Below, in pieces: positions 55,098 through 64,000 of a stretch of DNA of 64,000 bases (its first letter is position 1; every line of letters begins with the position of its first letter). Below the pieces are notes generated by a model. The model was not told where the DNA came from and ran no database searches. It worked only from the letters and a program-made list of their open reading frames with translations. Both the position numbers and the translations under genes were made by a program. The DNA is from Sphagnum magellanicum (lineage: Eukaryota > Streptophyta > Sphagnopsida > Sphagnales > Sphagnaceae): positions 10,174,038 to 10,238,037 of the forward strand of contig CM038923.1 of the NCBI GenBank assembly GCA_021904315.1, given 5' to 3'.

Positions 55098-58000
55098 TTA
55101 TGAATCATCATCCACTAAAGTTAAATTCAGTAAGAAGTCCTCATTGTCCATATGCTCATGCACCATGTCCAAATTTTCTTGAATTGTGTTGAGGCTGGCA
55201 ATAGCAGACTTGATATCCGATGGGTCTTTGCTACCCTGCAGTGGGAATGGCTGTCAGTGGCTAAAAAACTCATTGCTTTACTGTGCATTGGATGATAGAA
55301 TTGGCCATATCAGAATGAACTGTCTAGCAACAGTCAAAGACTTGCAACCTGACCTTGTCAACACATCCCTAACCAGACCCTGTTTTACACTATCTGAAAT
55401 CCATATAGTAGAGCAAGCTTATGGCACTGGCTTTCAAGCACTGCAAAAACCAGTAAACCTCTGTTGTTAATAAATCAACACACTACACACAAAGTCCAAG
55501 GTCTTAGATTACCAAATATTTTGGAGGTGTCATTCAAATCAAACCTGCCTGCAGATGGCATCCAATGTTTTGTAAATTTGAATTGAGCTTCATACCTTGT
55601 GTAAATAGTAGAAGAAATAATGGAATCCATTGCCAAAAGTTGCATATTTCATTGTCCATGTAAATCCCTCTGCCTCAAACATGGGTCGCCTAAAGTGTGG
55701 CTGCCACATCAAGACAGAGTCCAGGCTAAAGAAAAATGGACTTGATATCCATACATCATCAAAGGGATGCAAATTTCATCTTGCACATGCAAACTTGGGT
55801 TGTAAAGAGTTGAAAAGGCTTAAGAAATTTTCATGCTCACAATGTTCATATAATGATCAAAAAGTGGCATATTTGTTGGGTCTATTTTTCAAGCTCCACT
55901 ATTGAAAATTTAGGGATTAAGGTGAGATCTATACCTGGCCAAAAGCAATGGAGATGAAGAGACCTTTGGAGGTCAGCACACGGTGTGTTTCAGCAAGCAT
56001 GGAGTGTACACGATCGGTCACCTCCTGTTTTGGACTCCATGGATCTCCACTGTCCACAAAAAGTACATCCTGAGATAGCAGGGTCAACTATAAAACAAGG
56101 AGAATACGCCTCACAGAAAGAAAAAATCATTCATGTTTCAATACTTGTGCCAACCTGCAGAAGATATGATTACTAAAGAAATAACCTCAATGCCAAATAT
56201 TGATTTTGACTTTCTTAGCTCTCTAACTTTCTTCAATATTCTTCTGCATCTGAGGTAACTGCACATATGAAATTGAAACAAAGCTATTTGTAAGACCTAG
56301 ATGTATTTTTCATTTTTCATAAGGGAATATTTATCGATTCAAAGAACTCACAAAAGTTTGAGAGAGGACCCCATAAGTTAGAGAGAGCAAGAAGAGCCCC
56401 TCATGAAGGACAAAATTTCTGGATGAAGGGATTCTGAAATTGGCTATGAAATGTTGGCCTGTAGCAGGTTAGTGATAGAACAAGCAGACCTGTACTCTTG
56501 GCTTGGACACACTGATTCTCATATTATACATAATAATCCTTTAGGAGATTCATAATAATCCACTGGGAAATGGTAGCAAGGACAAAAAACACTTTGAGGG
56601 TTCAGAAGCTCCTCATGCTTCAGAAATTGAGAGCAAAAGCAATATCTTCATTAGGACCAAGAACTTCTCTCCATACTTGAATAGAACTGAAAGATAACCC
56701 AAACATAAAGTCATGAACTTTCAGATCCAACAACATACCAGCTTGACAGGAAAAAGAAGAAACTTAACCCTAAAGAACAGAGGAAACAAAGAAAAAAGTG
56801 AAACCAAAACTGAGGAGCAATTTGAACAACAGCAATGGTCACACACATGTTCAGAGACCTTCAACAGTAACATCTATGGTACTGACCACCAACCATCAAA
56901 TCCCCACTGACCTCATCAGCTCCTAAAAGTGGGTGTAGGTCAATGTCAAACAGTAACCAATGTTCTGAGTTTCTGTCACAAGACTGGCAGTAACACAAAA
57001 CTCAACCATGATGCTGGCTAGCTCAACAAAACCTAAATGAGAAGGTGAAGATCAAATAACCAATGAAGAAAAAAGAATACAAAAAAGCAACAGGAAGAGA
57101 AATAAAACAAAGAAGAACCCAAACAACAGATGATGAGAAGAGAGAGAAACACGACAGAGAACTTTAAGAGCACGGCCTTTTGAGGACAAGGCAGGGCTTG
57201 AAAGGCTCCCCACTTAAGAGTACAAAGCCCTTGAAATATTCATTTTTGAAGATTCCAAAGGTGGACACATGAGACAGAAATCTTTCTTTGTTGAGAGAAC
57301 TTGTGATCTGGTTCATTATAAACTCTGCAGAAGAGAGGTGGAGTTACCCACCATTGCACCCTTCTCAATTACCACATCAAAGCTTTGATCCTCAAATGGC
57401 AAATTGAGCATGTTTGCCTCTGCCGCCACCATACCTTCACATCATCAACACACCTGAAAGTCAAACCAAGTAGCTAAATGAAAAACTAGTTTACCAAAGA
57501 AATGGATCTTGGGCAATTCAGCAAGATGGAGATTAGCTAAACAAGGAAAAAACCCTGCACCATTTCTGCTACAGAAGTTCACAAGAGGTGCACATTTCAA
57601 AATACTTCCAATCATGATCTATTGCTACATGTATGAGACTGTTCAATGGATCATATCCACGACGATTCAAACCTCCAATGTCCTTCAAAGAACAAGATTA
57701 AGATGTATCATAAGCTCAAATATCTATAAAATTGCCAAGAAATCTCCACAGATTGACAATTTGAAGGCGGTACAGTCATAACCCTTATGAGAGTCCTTGG
57801 TCACAAAGTGTTGGACTGTCTTCACCTTCTTCAACACCAATGGCACTGACAAGCTGTGCCATGACTACCCAACAGCAGGCGTAAAATACTCCAAAACTCT
57901 CAGTAGGTGTAAAATAAAGTACTTGCTAGATTGAGTTCAGGGTTGGCATTGAAGGATTTGGCTACTGAGCACACTGACCTAGAAACTCTTGAAACCATGT

Positions 58001-58495
58001 GCACAATTGTGAGATCAAGTTCAGAGTTATAGCATTGAAGGAGATTGCTACTGAGCACACTGACCTGGAAACTCTTGAAACCGTGTGTGCATCCGCTTGA
58101 CAGCAACAGGTGACAGATCAGTGCAAGTGATGTTAGTGATGCCATCTCTGTACATTTCTTCACTTAGATGTGAATTCCCTGCCCCGACTTCAAGCACCTA
58201 AAGAAGAATCAGCACACACACACACACGAGGTCTTATTGTCCTCAGACGTTGGAGAGATGTACTCGAAAAGGAAGTTGAGATTTGATTTCTGCAACAAGA
58301 GGAAACGGATCGCTACAAGGCGCGCCACGTACCCGATCTGTTGGCTTGACATGCGACAATAGAAGGTCTCGAAAATGCGAGTAGTCCTTGAACCACTCGT
58401 AATGCTCCTCCTCTTCAAAGCGCTCATCCCTGTCACAGATACCAGACTTCTTCTACTTCTGTAATCCTCGTCTCGACAACGGTCCTATCAAGTTT

Positions 58496-58526
<31 letters not shown>

Positions 58527-58666
58527 ACAACAAGACCTTACCAGTATTCGGGTGCAAGGTACACCAACGCGTTGGAAGGCGGATCTTGACGACGAACCCC
58601 AGCAGAAGAGTGTAAGCTCGAGCTGAGTCCCTTTCCAAGTGGCTTGAACTCTTCCTCCGTCGCCAT
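55098..58666 (-). CDS. EEF1AKMT4-type class I methyltransferase
   Basis: Seven in-frame exons on the minus strand: 58542-58666, 58333-58429, 58065-58197, 57352-57434, 55935-56069, 55596-55700 and 55098-55235, giving 271 residues. The start MATEEEFKPLGKG leads to YLAPEYW then DERFEEEEHYEWFKDYSHFR. SAM motif I is VLEVGAGNSHLSEEM (exon 3 start), followed by TDLSPVAVKRM, the acidic strand NLPFEDQSFDVVIEKGAM, DVLFVDSGDPWSP, LFISIAFGQPHFRRPMFEAE and GFHYFFYYLHK. This is the order in the human ECE2-locus/EEF1AKMT4 family, which methylates a lysine of translation elongation factor eEF1A. Plant members are assigned by similarity only. It is expected to be cytosolic, as no signal peptide is seen. Exon 3 ends in a local tandem duplication that offers a second, frame-breaking donor. 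The gene is divergent from RPN5. Confidence 0.9.
57914..58085. repeat. 86-bp tandem duplication over the exon 3 donor
   Basis: Two copies with a period of 86 bp (GACCT landmark at 57976 and 58062) cover the last bases of methyltransferase exon 3, its donor and part of intron 3. The intronic copy keeps the sequence TTTCAAGAGTTTCTAG followed by GTCAGTG, so a second potential donor exists. Confidence 0.88.
58496..58523. repeat. (GA)n microsatellite in methyltransferase intron 1
   Basis: About 13 GA units lie roughly 20 bases inside intron 1. On the coding strand it is a CT run. Confidence 0.95.
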
Positions 58667-59080
58667 CGGCTTCGACTCTCTGCATCTAAAACATCTCCGC
58701 AATCGAAAAACACGACGCACAACCTCTCGACAACACGGAGGAGTCAGTCCCCTCGAATCCTCGCACCAAGCCCTAACGCCAAATCCCTAGCACGCAAAGC
58801 AAAACAACAGATCCTTGAAGTCTTACGGATTCTCAAGGTCTTACCCTAATCTCGCCTTTTCCTCTCCCTCTCTGCCGTGGAACAGGAACCTAGCTACGCT
58901 ATTATTGCTGCTCTCGCTCATTGATGCAAGGTGGGGGATGAATCAAAACCATTTTCGTAACGCGTGAAGTGGTGGTGCTGTGGAGCTCGTTGTAGGTTTG
59001 CGGAAGAGCCCTCTCCTCTCTTTCTTTTCTGAGAAGGGCCCGCGACAGACGAGAGAGAGAAGAGAGAGCGAGGAGCAAGG
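58667..59080. promoter_or_regulatory. Divergent promoter region between the methyltransferase and RPN5
   Basis: The two start codons are 414 bp apart and point away from each other. The interval is much more GC-rich than the gene deserts of this window and contains TCTCTCC and GAGAGAGA tracts (about 59050-59068, just before the RPN5 start). GA/CT tracts are known 5' elements in plant genes, bound by GAGA-binding (BPC) factors. No TATA box was identified on either side. Shared use as one bidirectional promoter is inference. Confidence 0.6.
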
Positions 59081-59758
59081 ATGAGTGTCATCATGGAGGA
59101 GGATTCGACAGCGCCGATGGAGCGAAGCAAAAAAGGTGGCATCGATTATGAAGCTCTTGACAGGGATATCGAGAAGCAACGCGCTGTGGCCTTAGAGGTA
59201 ATGTGCTAAACTCCGTGAAAGAAAGAAAGATCGCACTTTGTCTCCTTCCGAAAGCTAGATGTGCGAGGTTTTTTGCCATCGCAGTTTGAGCTTCTCGGAA
59301 TTCTTCGTGTGAGAATGCGTCCATTTTTTGTCTCACAAGAAGCGAATCAGAAAATCTGTCTTCTGATAACCGGATCGCTACAACTGCGTTGCATCTCGGA
59401 GTTGGAAACTTTGTCTTTGTGCAGACAAACAAGTGTATGGAGCTTTGTGCTGCACGTGTAGCAACGAGTGTGTGTGTGTGTGAGTAGCTAAGTTTGGTGG
59501 GAGTACTGGGGATTCTTGGAGCAGGGAAAGAAGTTGGATGTGGCGGTCGAAGCATTGTTGAATTTGGAGAAGCAAGCGCGTCTTGCAGCTGATATTACTG
59601 GGACTAGAAAGGTGGTCATCGCCATCATGCAGTTGTGTTATGAAGCACGCGCCTGGAAGACCCTCATAGAACAGATTTTGGTTCTCTCCAAGCGCAGATC
59701 TCAACTCAAACAAGTGAGTTTCTTATCCCTATTTTGTTTTCCTGAGCTGAACTGACTT

Positions 59759-59798
<40 letters not shown>

Positions 59799-62700
59799 AT
59801 TGCAATTTGATGTACCATTGAGAAAATGGTCTTTGAGCATCCAGATTCACATGTGTACTTTCCAGAGACCACCCAGAGATGCAGATTTTCTGTCAGAGTA
59901 GGTGACAATTGCTGTAACATTCAATAGACACTCAAATCAAGCTTGCCAGTAGACACATTTCTTCTGTGCATTTCATTAGTTTCCTACAGAAGAACGAATT
60001 GAAATCTGCTCTTGGAGTAGCTGGAACCAAAACCATGCAACATGAGTACACACATGCCACTCTCTGCTGCATGCTATCCTTGGCATTTATGGCTTTGTAT
60101 GGCTGTCTTATCAATTGCACCATTCATGTTCTTTTATGGCTTAATATGGACTTCTTACCACTTGCACCATCAGTGTTCTTTTATGGCATCATATGGACTT
60201 CTTATCAGTTGTGCCTTTGGGTGTCCTGATATTTTGCTCTTGTCATTGGTTTGCCTATGAGGTGTATTCAGGCAGTGTCAGCTCTGGTGCAGCATGCCAT
60301 GCAGTACATTAATGATACTCCAGACCTTGAGACACGCATTGAGCTCATTGAGGCTCTCAGCAATGTCTCAGCTGGCAAGGTACGTGTTTTGGATCCATAG
60401 CTGACATTGATCTTCAGTGTGTAGTTGAGTGGGTTTTGACACAGCAGGAGCTGTATCTAAGTGGCAACCAGCAACATCCAGATTCCAAGGTTTTTTGTCT
60501 GAAGATACTTCGTATATCTCTGTGTGGCAGATTTATGTGGAAATAGAGAGAGCTCGCCTGATTAGGAAGCTGGCAAAGATCAAGGAAGAGCAAGGGCAGA
60601 TTGCAGAAGCAGCTGAACTCATGCAAGAAGTTGCTGTATGTGAACTGCCTTCCTACTTCTACCACCCTTCCTGATTCTGATCAATGCAGGTGCTCTGAGA
60701 AGCTTCTTGAAAACTCTGCACATTTTGTTGGTTGGTCAGATAAACTGTCCTAAGAAACAGTATTGGTGAGTGGATGGTGACTGCAATTCTGGTTTGAGTT
60801 TCTCTCTGGCATACCACTGTAGCAATAATGCATGAAAAATTTGCGCTGGTTGCAGTTCATTTCTGTCTGTGGACACACGTTTGTGGATGTGTTGATTTAT
60901 TTGTTGTCTTACCTTCAATGTGTTGTTTTGGAGCTTCTATGCAATCTTATAGATCTGTGCTAATTCCTTTTAATTTATTTTTGCTTTTGGGGGTTGGCAG
61001 GTTGAAACTTTCGGTGCCATGGCAAAGACAGAGAAAATTGCCTTCATTCTTGAACAGGTACAGTGGAACCTTACAGCCTTATCTTTCTTCATCTTTTGAA
61101 AGGTTTTGCGTTAGCTCAATCTCATCATGAGGTGATCAGGCAGATCCATGGAACCTGGTATTGTGGAAAGTTATGCTGTCATCTTACTCTGTTGTGTTTT
61201 GTTAGGGTAGAATCAGAGTCTAGAAAATGCTCTGGAGATAGATGCTCTTAGGGCCTGCTAGTACATACATAACTTTTGAGGAGACAAATAGGATTTTGGA
61301 TATGTAGTATATGGGTATGTTGCTAACAGGTAACAACAAAACGCTGTGGCAGGTACGATTATGTTTGGATCGCAAGGACTATATGCGTGCACAGATACTG
61401 TCAAGGAAAATAAGTCCTCGTGCCTTCAATCCTGAGGCTGACAAGGACAAGAAAAAGCCAAAGGAGGGAGAGAATATGGTGGAGGCACCAGGCCCTGATG
61501 TACCCTCTTTGCCTGAGTTAAAACGCATCTACTATGAGCTGCTCATCAGGTAGCTCTATGTTGTAACCAGAGTCTAACAAGTCCAGATTTGAGAAGACTT
61601 CAGAATATCATTGTAGAACTATTGTCTTTGTCCAGTTAGAGATGAGGCTATTGTAACAGGCTACAATACCTTTGATCATTGGGAGTGCAATTTTCTCACA
61701 AATGTCCCATCTGAGTCATTCAGTGATAGTGTAGTGAAGGGAGACAAGTTGTTGTGTGGGTTTGATTATCACACTGCATGGGTAATCTTGTGAAACTGTT
61801 ATGGGGAATGAGGTTCTACAGAAGGCAAAGCCTGGTTTTTCAGATCCTCAATTACATGGGTGCATGTTTGTATTGAGCAGGTACTACTCACATAAACAGG
61901 ACTACTTGGAGATATGTCGGAGTTACCAGGCCATATATGAAACAGCATCAGTGAAGGAAGATCCATCTCAATGGATTCCTGTAAACTCATCCACCTGACC
62001 TTTCTGTTCTCACCTCATGGTCATGGCAATGTTTCTTTCTTTTGCATGTTGCCTTCTTAAAGATTCTGGCTTTTCCCACTGCTGAGATCATGGTTCCATA
62101 AATGGTAGCCTAAATTTGGCAAACCTTTGATAACTCCTGTGCTGATGGGGTTTTTGATTGGGGTGTCCAGGTCTTGAGAAAGATTTGTTGGAACTTAGTA
62201 CTGGCCCCACATGAAAGTATGCAGTCCAGCTTGCTGAGTAGCACCTTGGAGGACAAGAGGCTATCAGAGCTTCCCAAGTTCCGGTATGTATGGGCCAGGC
62301 TGAGTATTTGAGAGTGTTGCAACCTTGAATTGGGAGTTTCACACACAACCCTGAAGTTTTCAGGTTGAGATATTTGAACAATTGGACTGTGCAATGATTC
62401 TGTTGTCAGTTTCAAGCAGGTCTGCACAAGCTGTGAGAGACATAACAAGCAGCTGAATCAAATGTCTGGATATTGAATGGAACATAAGGAAATGTCAGTG
62501 GTATTTTGGATAAAAAATGAGTAAACAAGTTGCAACATACTTTGAGGGCTCCTGAACTTTTGTGACAAACTGGTGAGATGACAATGTTGATTTAGAGGGT
62601 AGTGTGTTGGTGGGTACAGGGCTTTACTGAAGCACTTTGTGACAATGGAAGTGATAAGGTGGACTGACTTCTTAGAGGAGTATAAGGATGAACTTGAGCA

Positions 62701-63890
62701 GGAGACAAAGTCACCTGGTGAAGGTCATGGGGACCGTGCCATGAAGGATCTTTTCTTGCGAGTCATTGAACATGTATGTTGTGTTGTTTCACATTCACTT
62801 TTCACTTACAATAGTTCTAGCATGGTTTCTTCCCCTGGCCTCAAGGTGGTCACACCTTGGCATCTTCCATGGGATAGGAGGTCTTCAAGTTCACAGTTCC
62901 AGGTTAAAAATTTCTGAGCATTGCTTGTCCAGATGTGCTGCAAGGAACATTGAGCAGTTTTTCACTTAAGAATGTGCAGGTCTTCACTGTCCAGAATTAA
63001 GAACAAGTGCAGAGAACACTTCTATGTTATAACCCACATTGAAGTTCAAAATCTGTTAGACAAGTGTCAAGGTCAATGTTTGGTCTCTGAAAGTGATGTA
63101 AGTTCTTCTTTGTGAATTTGAACCTCTGGACTTTGAGGGATTAGGATATCTTTGTTTTATGCAGTAAATCATGGCATAGTGCAGTAGAAGACAGCCTTCA
63201 ATGACCAGTGTCAAGGTTTTGGATGCAGAATATTTTGGTGGTCTCTAAATATTACTCAAGAATCACATTAAAGCGACTTTCTGAACTTCTGTGTCTGACT
63301 TTTCAGGTATCATTGTCATGCTCTTTTCCTTCATGTGGTTTGTAACATCTGTTTTTCCTTCTGTCTTATTACCCTATATTACCACTTTGAAATGAACATT
63401 AGACTAAACAATCTGTCTTTAAAGTGGCAGACAATTGAGTTTCTGAGTTCAAAGGCTGCATCAATACGAAACCCAAAATGCATATGCATCATTTAAAAAG
63501 TTTCCCCTTGGCCAGTCTTGCTTTATTTGTGGAGTCCTGTCCAAGCAGGGTCCAACCGAGGTTTTGTCATGAAATACCTCTGGTTTGACACTTTTCAAGG
63601 TTATATGGATTTTCTCTCTGTGTCTTTGACAACCACTGGGCTCACCCGTGGTAATTCTTATCTTGCAGGAGACTGAGAAGCACCTCTCAGACATGGTTGT
63701 GTCAAAGGCTCTCAAAGCAAAAGTTGACAGGCCAGCTGCAGTTGTATCCTTCCAGAGCAAACAGGACAGTCATGATGTGCTCAACTCATGGGCTGTGAGC
63801 ATAGAGAAGCTGTTGGAGCTTGTGGAGAAGAGCTGTCACCAGATTCACAAGGAGACTATGGTGCATAAAGTCGCTTTGAAGGTACAGTAG
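59081..63890 (+). CDS. RPN5: 26S proteasome regulatory lid subunit RPN5 (PSMD12)
   Basis: Eleven in-frame exons: 59081-59197, 59525-59713, 60272-60379, 60531-60635, 61001-61057, 61353-61549, 61881-61980, 62171-62283, 62620-62773, 63229-63306 and 63669-63890, giving 479 residues. RPN5 is a scaffold of the 19S lid that docks the RPN11 deubiquitinase module; a related copy can sit in the COP9 signalosome. Family landmarks are [115 protein letters not shown] and then the PCI domain with [33 protein letters not shown] and [13 protein letters not shown]. The N-terminus is about 35 residues longer than angiosperm RPN5, and MEEDSTAPM at 59093 is an alternative start. The stop (KVQ then TAG) is read through what could be a donor, AAG|GTACAG, so a further 3' exon outside the window is possible. 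Confidence 0.94.
59761..59794. repeat. (GA)n microsatellite in RPN5 intron 2
   Basis: Seventeen GA units lie about 45 bases after the exon 2 donor of RPN5. Confidence 0.97.
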
Positions 63891-64000
63891 TGACACAGCC
63901 TTCAATACTAGATACTTGTGAGGACAGTACTTTGCTTTTGGAGCTGGAGTCCTGTCTTGTGTCATTTCTGGATACTGAAATTTTCCCTCTTTCATCTTGA

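Noticed and set aside
59091..59713. Minus-strand ORFs of 154 and 111 codons
   Set aside because: They are antisense to RPN5 exons 1 and 2, which are strongly supported by homology.

Overview
This is a nuclear window from a land plant. The evidence is four intron-bearing genes with GT-AG introns, plant-type eukaryotic housekeeping proteins and plant-type transposon debris. The mix of a secreted PQQ-repeat (polyvinyl-alcohol-dehydrogenase-like) gene pair, very AT-rich intergenic DNA and moderate introns would suit a bryophyte or another early-diverging land plant. That is an impression, not a proven assignment. I found no rRNA genes, no convincing functional tRNA, no CRISPR array and no prokaryotic operon.

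Layout. 1-1680: a truncated direct duplicate of 26983-28655, carrying transposon debris and the last-exon piece of a PQQ-repeat gene. 4224-5025: a Helitron-like non-autonomous element with internal tandem repeats. 7921-11168 (+): an apparently intact four-exon PVA-dehydrogenase-like gene (copy A, 540 codons). 11.2-28.3 kb: gene-poor, very AT-rich DNA with a ~310-bp tandem array interrupted by a 417-bp repeat pair, tRNA-derived SINE heads, CCTA-rich tracts, a 28-base C run, two decayed transposase remnants and a 283-bp TIR element. 28294-35241 (-): copy B of the PVA-dehydrogenase-like gene, with the same exon structure but an in-frame TGA in the last exon and a 4.7-kb first intron. 35.2-42.7 kb: repeats shared with the upstream region of copy A, and no gene I can support.

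42732-48227 (-) is a 12-exon KRR1 gene (SSU processome). 48.4-54.5 kb is AT-rich with one degenerate transposon ORF. 55098-58666 (-) is a seven-exon EEF1AKMT4-type methyltransferase. 59081-63890 (+) is an 11-exon RPN5 (26S proteasome lid) gene. The last two are divergent, about 415 bp apart between start codons, so they probably share a promoter region.

Functionally the three housekeeping genes (ribosome assembly, putative eEF1A methylation, proteasome) share no pathway beyond general protein homeostasis. The PQQ-repeat cluster (A intact, B nonsense-broken, a third copy reduced to a last-exon stub) is the part with the most evolutionary movement. I did not find a clearly new biological system. 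All exon borders were assigned by eye from splice signals, frame continuity and family knowledge.
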